Shown: positions 54,377-64,000 of the stretch, one piece after another
How positions within the stretch are numbered: the first letter of the stretch is position 1
Layout of the letters: every line of letters begins with the position of its first letter
From: Lactococcus sp. S-13
Lineage (GTDB): Bacteria > Bacillota > Bacilli > Lactobacillales > Streptococcaceae
Direction: 5' to 3'
DNA length: 64,000 nucleotides
Assembly (NCBI RefSeq): GCF_004210295.1
Contig: NZ_SDAK01000001.1
Location: 620,001-684,000, forward strand
Program-made: the position numbers and the translations under genes
Notes under the pieces: generated by a model
Told to the model about the DNA's origin: nothing
Databases searched by the model: none
What the model saw: the letters and a program-made list of their open reading frames with translations, nothing else

Positions 54377-57235
54377 TTATTTACGTTCGATTTCAACCAT
54401 TTTGTAAACTTCGAATGTGTCATCAACCGCAACATCATTGAAGTTTTCAACCATCAAACCACCCTCTTGAGCATTTCCGACTTCTTTAACGTCATCTTTA
54501 AAATGCTTAAGGCTAGCAATCGCACCATCATGAATCACGACACCCGCACGGATAACGCGGACTGAAGCATCACGCGCCACTTTACCACGGATAACCATGA
54601 ATCCGGCAATCGTACCCACTTTAGAAACTTCAAATGTTTCACGAACAATCGCTTCACCAATGATTTCTTCTTTGAACTCAGGATCAAGCATACCACGCAT
54701 CGCTGTTTCAACTTCTTCAATCACTTTATAAATGATGCTGTGGAGACGAATATCCACTTCTTCATTAGCTGCTTGCTCACGAGCGAGACCCGTTGGACGC
54801 ACATTGAAACCAATGATAATCGCGTTTGAAGCCGCAGCAAGTGAAATATCAGACTCAGAAATCGCACCAACAGCTGAATGGACGATGTCCACTTTCACCC
54901 CTTCAACTTCAATTTTTTGAAGTGAAGCAGCCAAAGCTTCTGCAGAACCTTGCACATCCGCTTTGATGATGATGTTAACAGATTTAGTTTGACCTTCTTT
55001 AAGCGTGTCAAAGAGGTTGTCCAAGTTAACACGGCGCGTATTTTGACGTTTAATCAATTGAGCACGTTTAGCACGTTCTTCACCGGCAGCACGAGCTGCT
55101 TTTTCATCTTCAAAGACCGCAAAGTGATCACCAGCTTGTGGAACATCAGAAAGACCAGTCAACTCAATAGGTGTTGAAGGACCAGCTTCTTTAATCCGAC
55201 GGCCAAGGTCGTTGGTCATTGTGCGCACACGACCATAGGTATTTCCGACCACGATAGGATCTTGGATATGTAAAGTCCCTTGTTGAACCAAGAGTGTCGC
55301 AATTGCCCCTTTACCTTGGTCAAGACGGGCTTCAACCACAGTACCAATCGCACGAACTGTTGGGTCAGCTTTAAGTTCTTGCACTTCGGCAACAAGCAAG
55401 ACTGTTTCCAACAATTCTTCAAGGTTTTGATTGAATTTCGCAGAAATTTCGACAAATTCAGAACCATTTTCTGGATCCCAAGCGACTGGGAATACTCCGT
55501 GCTCTGTCAATTCTTGAGTTACTCGTTGTGGATTAGCACCTGGTTTATCGATTTTGTTAATCGCCACGATAATTGGCACACCAGCCGCTTTAGAGTGGTT
55601 GATAGCTTCAATCGTTTGAGGCATAACCCCATCATCAGCAGCAACAACCAAGATAGTAATATCAGTTACTGAAGCACCACGCGCACGCATTGAAGTGAAG
55701 GCCTCGTGACCTGGTGTATCAAGGAAAGTGATTTTTTTGCCATTAGATGTGATTTGGTAAGCCCCGATATGTTGCGTGATTCCGCCGGCTTCGCCTTCAG
55801 TCACACGAGATTCACGGAAACGGTCAAGCAATGTTGTTTTACCGTGGTCAACGTGACCCATGATAGTAACAACTGCTGGACGCTCAACCAATTCGTCTTC
55901 ATTAAGATAACCTTCTTCAACAAACAAACGTTCGATATCTGACTTATCTTCTTCAACTTTTTTGACTGGTGTTACACCATAATCCATGAGAATCAACTCA
56001 ATCGTATCTTCATCAAGTGATTGGTTTTGGTTGACCATTGTTCCCATCATGAAGAGTTTTTTGATGATTTCAGCTGGTTCACGTTTGATTGATTTCGCAA
56101 TATCTTGAACGTTCATTCCTACTTCATATTCAAGACTTTCTGGTAATTCATGGAATTTACGTTGTGTTGCTGGAACAGATGAAGCTTGATGATTGTTGTA
56201 ACGTCCACGACCACCTTTTTGGTTCCAGTTTGAATTACGCGCATTACGAACTTGGTTACGATTATCATTGACGCGAAGTGGCCCACCTTTACGGTTGCCA
56301 TCTTGGGTATTATCACGATTGCCGTCTGTTTTCTTGCGATCACGATCACGACGAGTGTTCTTACCACCTGCAACAGCTGGTGCAAAGGTTTCAGTTGTTG
56401 AACCACCAGTTGAAGAAGGTGCAAATTTATCACGTTTTTGACCTTGTCCTTGACCTGCTGGACGGTTCTTATCAAAACGATTTCCGCCTTGTGCATTGCC
56501 TTGTCCATTTTGGTTAGGGCGACGATTGTCGTTACGATCATTACGGTTATTGCGATCATTGCGATTTTTGTCGAATTTTTTCTTTTCAGGACGAGCAGCC
56601 GCTTGTTCTTTCTTGATATCCTCGGCACGTTTAATCACTTTGATTTGGATTCTTGGTTTTTGGTTCAATGGTTTTTTCTTTTCGTCGCTGATGACTGACT
56701 CCTTTTTCTCAGTAGCTTTTTCTGATTTAACTTCAGGTTTTGGAGCTACTGTTTCCACTTTTGTTTCTTTTTCTACTTTTGCTTCTGGTTTTACTTCCAC
56801 TTTTGGCTCAGCTTTCACTTCTACTTTTTCAGTTTTAGCGCTTTGAGCATTTTCGGCAGCAACAATATGGTCAGCTGGTTGCTTGTCCATTTTTGCTGCT
56901 TTTTCAGCTTCTTCTTTCGCTTTAATCCGTGCTAAAATAGCTGGATCTTCAACAATTGCTTTACCCGCAAAAGTACGAGGGTTGTCCTCTTTTTTATCCG
57001 CTTTTTTAGCCTTAGACGTTGCTTTTGGCGTCGCCGCTTCAGTCGTTTTAGAAGGGGCATCACTTGCTTTAGCGCCTGTTTTTACGCTTGCAATGATTTT
57101 TTGTGCTTGATCTTCTGTTACAGAGCTTGAGTGCGATTTCACTTCAAAACCAAGTGATTTAGCCGCTGCGACAAGCTCAGTATTTGATAATCCAGTTTCT
57201 TTAGCAATTTGGTTAATACGTTTTTTATCAGACAA
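54377..57235 (-). CDS. infB: Translation initiation factor IF-2
   Basis: GTPase that places initiator tRNA on the ribosome. At 952 residues it has an N-terminal IF2N helix motif ([23 protein letters not shown]), a long low-complexity K/E/N/R/G-rich linker (about 75-360), then the G domain with GHVDHGKTT near 461, DTPGHEAF near 507 and NKIDKP near 561. The start codon is TTG at 57235, seven bases after GGAGG. No shorter form is evident to me. Confidence 0.96.
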   Translation of the reverse strand: MSDKKRINQIAKETGLSNTELVAAAKSLGFEVKSHSSSVTEDQAQKIIASVKTGAKASDAPSKTTEAATPKATSKAKKADKKEDNPRTFAGKAIVEDPAILARIKAKEEAEKAAKMDKQPADHIVAAENAQSAKTEKVEVKAEPKVEVKPEAKVEKETKVETVAPKPEVKSEKATEKKESVISDEKKKPLNQKPRIQIKVIKRAEDIKKEQAAARPEKKKFDKNRNDRNNRNDRNDNRRPNQNGQGNAQGGNRFDKNRPAGQGQGQKRDKFAPSSTGGSTTETFAPAVAGGKNTRRDRDRKKTDGNRDNTQDGNRKGGPLRVNDNRNQVRNARNSNWNQKGGRGRYNNHQASSVPATQRKFHELPESLEYEVGMNVQDIAKSIKREPAEIIKKLFMMGTMVNQNQSLDEDTIELILMDYGVTPVKKVEEDKSDIERLFVEEGYLNEDELVERPAVVTIMGHVDHGKTTLLDRFRESRVTEGEAGGITQHIGAYQITSNGKKITFLDTPGHEAFTSMRARGASVTDITILVVAADDGVMPQTIEAINHSKAAGVPIIVAINKIDKPGANPQRVTQELTEHGVFPVAWDPENGSEFVEISAKFNQNLEELLETVLLVAEVQELKADPTVRAIGTVVEARLDQGKGAIATLLVQQGTLHIQDPIVVGNTYGRVRTMTNDLGRRIKEAGPSTPIELTGLSDVPQAGDHFAVFEDEKAARAAGEERAKRAQLIKRQNTRRVNLDNLFDTLKEGQTKSVNIIIKADVQGSAEALAASLQKIEVEGVKVDIVHSAVGAISESDISLAAASNAIIIGFNVRPTGLAREQAANEEVDIRLHSIIYKVIEEVETAMRGMLDPEFKEEIIGEAIVRETFEVSKVGTIAGFMVIRGKVARDASVRVIRAGVVIHDGAIASLKHFKDDVKEVGNAQEGGLMVENFNDVAVDDTFEVYKMVEIERK

Positions 57236-57254
57236 TCTTTGTCCTCCTTTATAA

Positions 57255-57560
57255 TCAGTTGTTCATGAGGCTCTCCATTTTCCTTGCAAATCCATCGTCA
57301 ACAATAGCAATCACCTTGCGATTTTGCCCAATGGCGTGCGACAATTCTGTTTCTGTAAAGAGTTGTGAGACGGGAATCTCATAATAAGTTGATTTATCAG
57401 TAATTTTTTTACTCAAATTTGATGCAGCATCACTAGCAAGGAAAGTTAATTTTGCTTTTCCTGACTGAACTGCTTTGATGACCAATTCTTCGCCCGTGAT
57501 AATTTTCCCCGCACGTTTAGCAAGCCCAATCAAATTTGAAAGTTGTTCTTTTTTATCCAT
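57255..57560 (-). CDS. ylxQ: YlxQ, L7Ae/L30e-family RNA-binding protein
   Basis: A 101-residue protein with the L7Ae-type pattern ([39 protein letters not shown]). It is a kink-turn-binding-like ribosomal protein paralogue that is always found between nusA and infB in Firmicutes. Its role is not settled. Confidence 0.9.
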   Translation of the reverse strand: MDKKEQLSNLIGLAKRAGKIITGEELVIKAVQSGKAKLTFLASDAASNLSKKITDKSTYYEIPVSQLFTETELSHAIGQNRKVIAIVDDGFARKMESLMNN

Positions 57561-57601
57561 TTTTAATCCAGTCCGTAAGCCACAAACTCACGCACTTTTC
57601 T

Positions 57602-57928
57602 TTAGTCATAATCCGGTGCCAAATCAGCCGAATAAGTCGTTGATTCAAGCTCCCGACGGGCCACTTGATGCGCCACATAAGCAATCAACTCATCATAGAA
57701 CTCGTCAGCAATTTTAGTTTGAAAAGCTCGATCAAACACCCGCTTTTTCTTTGCATCCTGTGCTTCTTTATTGAGCAAAGCAATATAAGCCCCGCGCCCG
57801 TGCGCCTTACCCGTTGGGTCAATCAAAATCTGACCTTCCTTATTGTAAGCAATTCGCAACAAATCACGCTTTGGGAACTGTTCATTTGACACTAAAGACT
57901 TTCTCATCGGAATTTTTTTTTGTTTCAT
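57602..57928 (-). CDS. ylxR: YlxR (RnpM-type) RNA-binding protein
   Basis: A 108-residue basic protein of the YlxR family in its standard place after nusA. It has KKIPMRKSLVSNEQFPKRDLLRI near the start and GRGAYIALLNKEA near residue 43. The usual RKCxx(T/S) cysteine is Ser here. Work in related Firmicutes links YlxR to RNase P; I infer the same. GAGG lies seven bases before the ATG. Its C-terminal 40 residues are longer than in many relatives. Confidence 0.88.
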   Translation of the reverse strand: MKQKKIPMRKSLVSNEQFPKRDLLRIAYNKEGQILIDPTGKAHGRGAYIALLNKEAQDAKKKRVFDRAFQTKIADEFYDELIAYVAHQVARRELESTTYSADLAPDYD

Positions 57929-57960
57929 CGAAAAACCTCAAATTTCCTCTTCAAAATCAA

Positions 57961-58040
57961 GGAGAAATTACTGACGAAAATTCCGTCAGTTACTCAGACC
58001 CGCTTTACCAGCCTCTGTAAGTTTCGTCAGCATTTTCTCT
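57961..58040. repeat. 16-bp words between nusA and ylxR
   Basis: GGAGAAATTACTGACG at 57961-57976 faces a degenerate CGTCAGTTACTCAGAC at 57984, forming an ACTGACG/CGTCAGT hairpin. An exact CGTCAGCATTTTCTCT lies at 58025-58040, 41 bp after the degenerate one. Confidence 0.75.
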
Positions 58041-58055
58041 TGACTTCTCAAAAAT

Positions 58056-59237
58056 TTATTCTTCGCTTTCGGCAACTTCTGCCACATCAGTCACATCAAC
58101 TTCAGCAGTTTCAGTTGTTTCCAGAACTTCATCAAGACCAACCACTTCACTTGCTTGCGCAGCATCAAGTGTTTCGCCATCTTCTCCAACAAATTCATAA
58201 TCGTCCATATTGAACTCATCAGCAGCTTTGATATCAATCTTGCTATTCGTAACATGAGCAGCCAAACGAACGTTTTGTCCACGTTTACCAATTGCAAGTG
58301 ACAATTGATCACGCGCAACAACCGCCAAACTTGAACCATCTTCCGTAATCAAAACTTGTTCAATACGCGCTGGTTTCAAAGCATTCGCCACAAGGGTTGC
58401 TTTATCATCAGACCATTCAATAATGTCCATTTTTTCGCCAGCAAGCTCACGAATAATACCTTGGATACGTGAACCTTTTGAACCGACCATTGTTCCGATT
58501 GCATCGACATTTTCATCGTGGCTTTGCACGATAACTTTTGCACGATCCCCAGCATCACGCGCGATAGATTTGATTTCTACCGTGCCATCGAAAACTTCAG
58601 GAATTTCTTTTTCAAACATCCGTTTGAGCATATCAGGAGCCGTACGAGAAATGAAAACCCGTGTACCTTTTGGCGTCAAGACCACATCAGTCACATAAAC
58701 TTTCACACGGTCACCCACATGATAGTTCTCTTGCGGAATTTGATCTTTCTTCGTCAAAAGCGCATCCACACGACCAAGATTCACGTAAATCGCACGCGCA
58801 TCAACTTTTTCCACCGTTCCTTGAATAATTTCATCTTTATAACGTGAATATTCATTGTAGATAATCGTACGTTCTTCTTCACGCATTTTTTGCATGATGA
58901 CTTGTTTAGCCGCCCCAGCAGCCGTACGAGCAAAATCTTTTGGTTTTTCCTCAAACATGATTTTGTCGCCAATTTCATAATGAGGATTCAATTCCAAAGC
59001 ATCTTCCAAACTGATTTCAAGTCGGCTATCAAAAACTTCATCGACAACTTCACGTGTCGAATAAACATTAAAGTTACCTTTTTTCTCGTCAAAAATAACT
59101 TTGACATTTTGAGCCTGACCATATTGACGTTTATAAGCTGCTGTGATAGCTTGCTCAATCGCTTCAATAACGATCTCAGATTTGATTCCTTTTTGCTCTT
59201 CCAACATTGCAAAGGCGTTCAGCATTTCTTTGCTCAT
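58056..59237 (-). CDS. nusA: Transcription termination/antitermination factor NusA
   Basis: Binds RNA polymerase and modulates pausing and termination. The 393-residue chain has the N-terminal polymerase-binding domain, S1 domain (IIQGTVEKVDARAIYVNLGRVDALL near residue 130) and two KH domains (VGSKGSRIQGI and LAIGKRGQNVRLA), then a short acidic tail rich in Glu, Val and Ala. Standard for Gram-positives. Confidence 0.96.
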   Translation of the reverse strand: MSKEMLNAFAMLEEQKGIKSEIVIEAIEQAITAAYKRQYGQAQNVKVIFDEKKGNFNVYSTREVVDEVFDSRLEISLEDALELNPHYEIGDKIMFEEKPKDFARTAAGAAKQVIMQKMREEERTIIYNEYSRYKDEIIQGTVEKVDARAIYVNLGRVDALLTKKDQIPQENYHVGDRVKVYVTDVVLTPKGTRVFISRTAPDMLKRMFEKEIPEVFDGTVEIKSIARDAGDRAKVIVQSHDENVDAIGTMVGSKGSRIQGIIRELAGEKMDIIEWSDDKATLVANALKPARIEQVLITEDGSSLAVVARDQLSLAIGKRGQNVRLAAHVTNSKIDIKAADEFNMDDYEFVGEDGETLDAAQASEVVGLDEVLETTETAEVDVTDVAEVAESEE

Positions 59238-59299
59238 TTTTATCTCTCTTTCTTTTAAGAAACTTTCAATATTATAGTTTAAATCAGATGATTTAGCGA

Positions 59300-59773
59300 T
59301 TAAAATTTGACCATTGTCTGTGCCTTAGCCACAGCAGAAAGTGGAATTTCAACTTTTTTGTGTCGTGTCTTATCCAAGACATCAATCACCAAAGTTTCCC
59401 CATCAAAACTAATCAAATCACCAGTAAATTCTTTTTCATTATTGATTTTTTGGTAAAGTTTAACAAAAACATACTCGCCCACAGCCCCAACAAAATGCTC
59501 AGGTTTACGCAAAGGACGCTCTGCCCCAGGACTCGCCACCTCCAACATATAACCTTCTGTTGGAAAAGGATCTGGCGTGATTGTATCCAACAATGGTGAG
59601 ATCAACTCACTCAATTCAGCCGTTTCATCAATCTCAATACCGCCTTCTTTATCTATCAAGATAGAAAGCAACATATCACCGCCAAATTTCTCCCACTCCA
59701 CAGCAAACAATTCAAATGGTTCTGGAATATGTGGTTTGATGAAATCTTCGACTGTTTTTACAATATCGTTCAT
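59300..59773 (-). CDS. rimP: Ribosome maturation factor RimP
   Basis: A 157-residue 30S assembly factor with [20 protein letters not shown] near residue 31 and the conserved [14 protein letters not shown] near residue 75. The ATG at 59773 has AAAGGAG at good spacing; longer frames run into the leader and are not real. First gene of rimP-nusA-ylxR-ylxQ-infB-rbfA. Confidence 0.93.
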   Translation of the reverse strand: MNDIVKTVEDFIKPHIPEPFELFAVEWEKFGGDMLLSILIDKEGGIEIDETAELSELISPLLDTITPDPFPTEGYMLEVASPGAERPLRKPEHFVGAVGEYVFVKLYQKINNEKEFTGDLISFDGETLVIDVLDKTRHKKVEIPLSAVAKAQTMVKF

Positions 59774-59838
59774 ACACAATTCTCCTTTCATAGAATGCAA
59801 AGTCAAACGACTCTCACCCCTAAAAAAATCCATAAGAG

Positions 59839-59862
59839 AAGGAGCGTTCAACCGAACGCTCC
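59839..59862 (-). promoter_or_regulatory. Stable hairpin in the rimP-nusA leader
   Basis: Minus-strand arms AAGGAGCGTTC and GAACGCTCCTT around a four-base loop lie about 20 bases after the predicted RNA start. There is no immediate U-run, so it is not a normal terminator; it may shield the 5' end or bind a regulator. Confidence 0.55.
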
Positions 59863-59885
59863 TTTCTAATAGTTTATTTATATTC

Positions 59886-59913
59886 ATTATAGCACGATTT
59901 AAAATAATGTCAA
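59886..59913 (-). promoter_or_regulatory. Promoter of the rimP-nusA-infB operon
   Basis: The minus strand has TTGACA (59908-59913), 16 bp, TATAAT (59886-59891) with a TGC extension: a strong promoter. Confidence 0.8.
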
Positions 59914-59980
59914 GAAAATTTATGAAAAAAATCAGCTTAAATCGAAGAAAAAAACAAAACCGCTTCCAATCAGCTGAGCC

Positions 59981-60009
59981 TTGAAAATAAAAAAATCAAG
60001 GAGTAAAAT
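59981..60009 (+). promoter_or_regulatory. lrgAB promoter
   Basis: TTGAAA (59981-59986), 17 bp, TAAAAT (60004-60009), about 45 bp before the first gene. Confidence 0.65.
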
Positions 60010-60056
60010 AAAAACTGTTATACCGTCGCGATCAAAACATGAGGAAAATAACAACC

Positions 60057-60590
60057 ATGAAAATTTATATGCAATTACTCATCATTTTCGGATTCAGTTA
60101 CGCTGGAAATCTTATCTCTAACTTCTTTCACCTTCCCGTCCCGGGGTCTATTCTTGGCATGATTTTCTTATTTTTAGCCCTTCAATTTAGAGTTCTCAAG
60201 TTTACCGACGTTGACGAAGTGGGAAGTTTTCTCATTAACAACATGACTATCCTCTTCCTACCCGCAGGTGTCGGCATCATGGCAAAATGGAACTTGATTA
60301 GCAACTATTGGTGGCAGATTAGTCTGATTATCCTTTTGGCCCTCCTGCTCAATTTCCTTGTACTTGGCAAACTTGTCGAAGCCATCAAAAAAAGATTTGA
60401 AGGCGACTACCCGACTCCACAACTCACAAGTCACCAAATCGCTCTTGATGTCATCAATCAGCACTCTCGCAACAAACGTCTGCACAAAGAATGGTGGCAA
60501 CTTGACTCTGATCAAGACAAGCAATCCTCTACCGAAAATACCGAATCTTCTACCCCTGATCACAAATCCACTGAAAACGAGGAAGTCTAA
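60057..60590 (+). CDS. lrgA: CidA/LrgA-family holin-like membrane protein
   Basis: A 177-residue protein with four membrane spans in the first 115 residues and a hydrophilic tail of 60 residues rich in Ser, Thr, Glu and Asp. PVPGSILGMIFLFLAL near residue 27 and NNMTILFLPAGVGIMAKW near residue 62 are typical of LrgA. It acts with LrgB on membrane permeability and pyruvate uptake or autolysis. I prefer the second ATG (60057); GAGG lies 12 bases upstream, which is long, so the ATG at 60039 remains possible. Confidence 0.88.
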   Translation: MKIYMQLLIIFGFSYAGNLISNFFHLPVPGSILGMIFLFLALQFRVLKFTDVDEVGSFLINNMTILFLPAGVGIMAKWNLISNYWWQISLIILLALLLNFLVLGKLVEAIKKRFEGDYPTPQLTSHQIALDVINQHSRNKRLHKEWWQLDSDQDKQSSTENTESSTPDHKSTENEEV

Positions 60591-60591
60591 T

Positions 60592-61293
60592 ATGTTTAAT
60601 CAACTCACCGCCGATCCTTTATTTGGACTTGTCTTAACCATTTTAACCTTCATGGTTGGTGTACGAATCAATGAAAATATCCGTAAACCCTATACTAACC
60701 CCCTTCTCTTTGCCACACTTGCCATTATTATCATCCTACTTCTTTTTCACATTCCCTATAAGAACTATTATGTCGGCGGTTCAATTATCAATGACCTCAT
60801 CGGCCCAAGTACCGTAGCACTCGGTATCCCCCTCTACAAAACCTTTCATCTCATGAAGCACCATGCACGCTCAATTGTTAGTTCAATTGCCGTTGCTGCC
60901 TTGCTCAATACTATTTTAACCGCCCTTTGTGCCAAATTCTTTGGACTGTCTAAACTAGCCAGTCTCTCCATTTTCCCCAAATCTGTCACTACCGCTATGG
61001 CCATGGGAATTTCTGACAAAATGCATGGGGTTGAACAAATTACCGTTGTTGTCGTCGTCGCCACAGGTATTCTCACCAGTGTCCTCGGCCGTCCCCTTCT
61101 AAAACTCTTCAAAATCAACGACCCCGTCGCCCAAGGAATCGCTCTCGGCGGAACAGGACACGCTGTCGGCACAGGTACAGCAATCGAACTTGGCAAAACA
61201 CAAGGCGCAATGGCAGCCCTCAGTATTGGCGTGACAGGCATCATGTATGTCATCTTTGCCCCTCTCGTTGCTCATCTCATCCTCGGTTACTAA
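60592..61293 (+). CDS. lrgB: LrgB-family membrane protein
   Basis: A 233-residue partner of LrgA with about six spans. Typical blocks are FPKSVTTAMAMGISDKMHG near residue 135 and GTGHAVGTGTAIELGKTQGAMAALS near residue 190. It starts two bases after the lrgA stop with GAGG inside lrgA, so the pair is coupled. A bidirectional terminator follows. Confidence 0.92.
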   Translation: MFNQLTADPLFGLVLTILTFMVGVRINENIRKPYTNPLLFATLAIIIILLLFHIPYKNYYVGGSIINDLIGPSTVALGIPLYKTFHLMKHHARSIVSSIAVAALLNTILTALCAKFFGLSKLASLSIFPKSVTTAMAMGISDKMHGVEQITVVVVVATGILTSVLGRPLLKLFKINDPVAQGIALGGTGHAVGTGTAIELGKTQGAMAALSIGVTGIMYVIFAPLVAHLILGY

Positions 61294-61303
61294 ACTTTTA
61301 ATC

Positions 61304-61334
61304 AAAAAATACCAAAGCAACTTTGGTATTTTTT
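61304..61334. terminator. Bidirectional terminator between lrgB and the surface protein
   Basis: AAAAAATACCAAAG and CTTTGGTATTTTTT with a short loop serve both converging genes. Confidence 0.85.
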
Positions 61335-61335
61335 A

Positions 61336-64000
61336 TTATCTTTTTATAAGTTTCAATCGCAAAGTCAAAAATATCAGTAGGCTTATCCCAACAATACTAA
61401 GCACCAACCCAGAACCAGCGCCACCAGCATGAGGCATTTGAAGATTTGCTCCCTCATAAGCCAGATAGACATTGATTTCCACATCATCAACATTTTCATC
61501 AATCGCTTGTGCAGTTACCGCAGTTTTATCAGCTGTCAGATAAGGCTGAGTCCCATTAGTACCATCAGCACCCACCACATCATAAGCCAGTGAACTCGGA
61601 TGGCTTTTTTGCCCAAAAGACAGCACACCCGATGTCCAAACCGCCCAATCACTATTGCTTGAACCGTCACTATTAAAAGGATGACTATCTGCCGTAGGCT
61701 CACTATCTCCCTTGAAATAATAAACCGTCGAATTTCCAGCAGCATCTTTCACTGTTTCAAAAGTAATCGTTCTCGTCTGCTTAATCGCACCCGCCAAAGC
61801 CTTCTTGCTCGTTGAGTCCAAATAATTGATCGTTTCTGTCACGGTCTTTTCCTGACGATTAGAAAAGCTAAAATCGCCATTGTAAACCATGGTATATTCA
61901 AGATTTTCTGGACTATTTACCGCCTGTAATTGAAAAGGTTGTATGGGCTGGTCAAAGTCTGTATTTACTATAGGAGCATCAGCTAAATCTGGTGTATCCA
62001 GTTTTGTCTTCGTCCATTTATATCCTGCAATATAAGGCGCATAAAATAGCGAATTAGAAGAGGGCATCGTATCCCGCCGTTCCCAGTTTCCTTCAGGCAC
62101 ACCATTGGCATCAAATTCTGGCATGGTCGTCGAATTGTAAGTCTGCGAAAAATAATAAAAAGGTTGAGGAACCTGATTATCGACCTTGACTACCGTCAAG
62201 ACAGCCACGTGCCAAGTCCATGGCTCAGTCCGCAGCGTCCCATTAGCCGCATTTGCAAGAGCAGCATCATGCACAGGCAGACCGTCCACACCCGCGTACC
62301 AAGGCAAAGGATTGCCCGAACCATCCACAAAGTTAATGGTTTCCGTCGATTTAGTCAAACTGGTGGCCGTATAAGTCGTTTTAGTCATGTGAACAATAAA
62401 GTTTTGCCCCACACCATCTTGACTAAAAACAGCACTCGCCGTATTGGCCGCCGTAAAACCATCCGAAATAGTATAATAACCCTTAGACTCCAGATTAGCA
62501 ATCACACTAGCCGTACTATAAGTCGCCTGTGAACCAAAATCTCCTGTGATTGTATCTTGCTGAAGCACACTGGCAGGATTTTGCCCCGTCGGGTCAATCG
62601 AATCGTCCACATAAGTCACCGTCGCCGTTTCAGGTTTAATTTTATAAACATAATAAACATTCAGATTGTTGGTCTGATAAAGTCCTGTCGCAGGATCGCT
62701 GACAATTTTAGCACTATTATTTTTCGCCGTCGCAAGCCCCACATAAGAATAACCCGTAGGCACTGTTGACAAAGGATTTGTAATGTAAGTATCAGATCCA
62801 ACCACACCAGAAGTTGTCACTTTCGGCGCAATCGGATTACCATTCGCATCAATATAGTTGGTCGTAACTGTATTTCTTACAGCCTCAAAGTTAACAAAAC
62901 TATCTTTTGGGATTTGAACCTGTTGCAAGTTCACCGCACCCCCAGTACTCCCCGTCATGAAAAATGACAGTGAAGTAGGATAAGTTTTGTTTCCTGAGCT
63001 ATCCGTCGTTGAAACACCAGCCAAATCCTCCAAAGTCGTGATTGGAATGGACCAATCATAAGGGGTCTGAGTAATTGTAGTAACCGTTCCAATTTCTATA
63101 CGATAAACAGTTGTATTTTTCACCCTATTGACAGTAGCCGTACCTTGTGTATAGCTCCCAGTAGTTGTCGAATTTCCAGAAGGTGAGGTATAAGTAAAGT
63201 TTACCGTCTTATTAGTACCAGCACTAAAACCACTTGCAGTAATAGCCGTTACCCCAGACACACTTGGATTCGTTGATGAATAAACGACAGCTGTCGATTT
63301 ACTCGTCGATGTTCCCCCACCATAGGAAACTTCCAAAGTTCCTTCATTCGCAGGTGTACTACCAGTCCCTGGAGTATAAGTCAAAGTCAAAGGACGAAAA
63401 GTCCCATCCGCCAACTCAGAAATCGTTTGTTGAGGACTATCTGTCCGATTATAAGCTGTTTTCGGCGCAATAATCCCATTGTTTCCAGACATCGTAGAAT
63501 TTGGCGCATCATACATAGGATTAGGATTGGCAAAAGTCCAACCGCCAATAGCAGTACTTCCCGTTTTCAAAGTCGAAGGGTCACCACCATAAAGCTTATT
63601 ATCATTGCTAGAGCTAATCCCATCTCCCAGAGTATAAGCAGGGTCAGCCGAGGTACTCGTTGTACCAGTTGCTGGCAGATTAGACGGAATCGTGTAGCTG
63701 TTAGCCCAAGGGTCAACAGTCCAGCCAAAAGCTCCACGCAGCCCACCAATCCCAGAGTCTGCACCACCAGCCCCTGTTTTCCCAGCATTCCCTGGATAGA
63801 AGCCCAGAGAAACACCGTCAGCACCGCCAAGTTTACCCATATTTAAGCCCAAACTCAACCGGATAGGCTGTGTCATATCCATTTGTAGAGCAGTCAAAGC
63901 CACAATCCCACTTTGATTTCCTGTAGCAGTAGTCAGTGTAGCCGTACCAAGACCTGTCGTAGCATTATAATCATACCCACCAGTTTGCGCTGTACCATTT
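61336..64000 (-). CDS. Large cell-wall surface protein with lectin and MucBP-like domains (5' end outside window)
   Basis: The frame stays open to the window edge, so the N-terminus is missing; an internal GTG at 63903 is not the start. The visible 887 residues begin with an L-type-lectin-like stretch (GADGVSLGFYPGNAGKTGAG, then GIGGLRGAFGW), followed by Ser/Thr-rich sequence and several MucBP-like repeats (TTNYIDANGNPI, TVTYVDDSIDPTGQNP, ETINFVDGSGNPLP, ETINYLDSTSKKAL). The C-terminus has MPHAGGAGSG, a hydrophobic span and RLKLIKR, a sortase signal with an unusual MPHAG in place of LPxTG. Adhesion to glycans or mucus is inferred. Confidence 0.85.
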   Translation of the reverse strand, partial: NGTAQTGGYDYNATTGLGTATLTTATGNQSGIVALTALQMDMTQPIRLSLGLNMGKLGGADGVSLGFYPGNAGKTGAGGADSGIGGLRGAFGWTVDPWANSYTIPSNLPATGTTSTSADPAYTLGDGISSSNDNKLYGGDPSTLKTGSTAIGGWTFANPNPMYDAPNSTMSGNNGIIAPKTAYNRTDSPQQTISELADGTFRPLTLTYTPGTGSTPANEGTLEVSYGGGTSTSKSTAVVYSSTNPSVSGVTAITASGFSAGTNKTVNFTYTSPSGNSTTTGSYTQGTATVNRVKNTTVYRIEIGTVTTITQTPYDWSIPITTLEDLAGVSTTDSSGNKTYPTSLSFFMTGSTGGAVNLQQVQIPKDSFVNFEAVRNTVTTNYIDANGNPIAPKVTTSGVVGSDTYITNPLSTVPTGYSYVGLATAKNNSAKIVSDPATGLYQTNNLNVYYVYKIKPETATVTYVDDSIDPTGQNPASVLQQDTITGDFGSQATYSTASVIANLESKGYYTISDGFTAANTASAVFSQDGVGQNFIVHMTKTTYTATSLTKSTETINFVDGSGNPLPWYAGVDGLPVHDAALANAANGTLRTEPWTWHVAVLTVVKVDNQVPQPFYYFSQTYNSTTMPEFDANGVPEGNWERRDTMPSSNSLFYAPYIAGYKWTKTKLDTPDLADAPIVNTDFDQPIQPFQLQAVNSPENLEYTMVYNGDFSFSNRQEKTVTETINYLDSTSKKALAGAIKQTRTITFETVKDAAGNSTVYYFKGDSEPTADSHPFNSDGSSNSDWAVWTSGVLSFGQKSHPSSLAYDVVGADGTNGTQPYLTADKTAVTAQAIDENVDDVEINVYLAYEGANLQMPHAGGAGSGLVLSIVGISLLIFLTLRLKLIKR

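Noticed and set aside
60358-60591. A longer lrgB reading frame that begins inside lrgA
   Set aside because: The extension overlaps lrgA in another frame; the ATG at 60592 has GAGG and gives the normal family length.
63901-63903. GTG at 63903 as the start of the surface protein
   Set aside because: The frame is open through the window edge and the upstream residues continue the same domain; there is no ribosome site.

Overview
The window looks like chromosome from a low-GC Gram-positive coccus of the genus Lactococcus or a close relative. The support is gene order and protein character. A fabT-fabH-acpP-fabD-fabG-fabF-accB-fabZ-accC-accD-accA block, a metC-cysK pair, an argCJDBF operon, rnc-smc, and rimP-nusA-ylxR-ylxQ-infB-rbfA are all arranged as in lactococci. 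I cannot fix the species. Most genes lie on the minus strand, so that strand is probably the leading strand here. I saw no rRNA or tRNA genes.

Layout. 23-9725: a cellobiose-type PTS permease with an RpiR regulator, leuS, a PucR-type HTH protein, prs, ftsY, a membrane protein and a HAD phosphatase. 9827-11444: an amino-acid permease on the plus strand behind a leader peptide and a chain of competing hairpins. 11551-20635: a YibE/F pair, an EbsA-like protein, ltaS, smc and rnc. 20814-26262: the arginine operon with a strong promoter flanked by ARG boxes. 26302-28550: queT under a preQ1-II riboswitch, an SDR with a small Tad2-like (DUF2829) protein, and a probable type I toxin-antitoxin locus. 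28585-32176: metG, exoA, a truncated GNAT gene and an ArsC/Spx-like protein. 32344-39780: an accessory defence block with an integrase remnant, an AbiF-type HEPN protein behind a short terminated RNA, a membrane-anchored unknown, a helicase-methylase fusion and a separate methylase half. 39993-42788: CsbD, GlsB, cysK and metC. 42911-52384: the type II fatty-acid synthesis cluster under FabT. 52764-61293: manA, the nusA-infB operon and lrgAB. 61336-64000: a large lectin/MucBP surface protein cut by the window edge.

The most unusual signal is a 16-bp DNA word, AGAGAAAATGCTGACG, read on the minus strand. I count eight exact copies and many near copies. They sit between genes, often as inverted pairs or small arrays with centre-to-centre steps of about 21, 30-31 or 41 bp. 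They also occur inside ftsY (read as RENADV) and smc (read as SEKMLTE), in different reading frames. That argues for selection or spread at the DNA level. Second-tier observations are the terminated leader RNA in front of the AbiF-type gene, the palindrome-rich leader of the restriction-modification operon with its two-gene methylase, the 3'-overlapping toxin/antisense RNA pair, and the leader-peptide attenuator. All calls come from reading the sequence; no database search was run.
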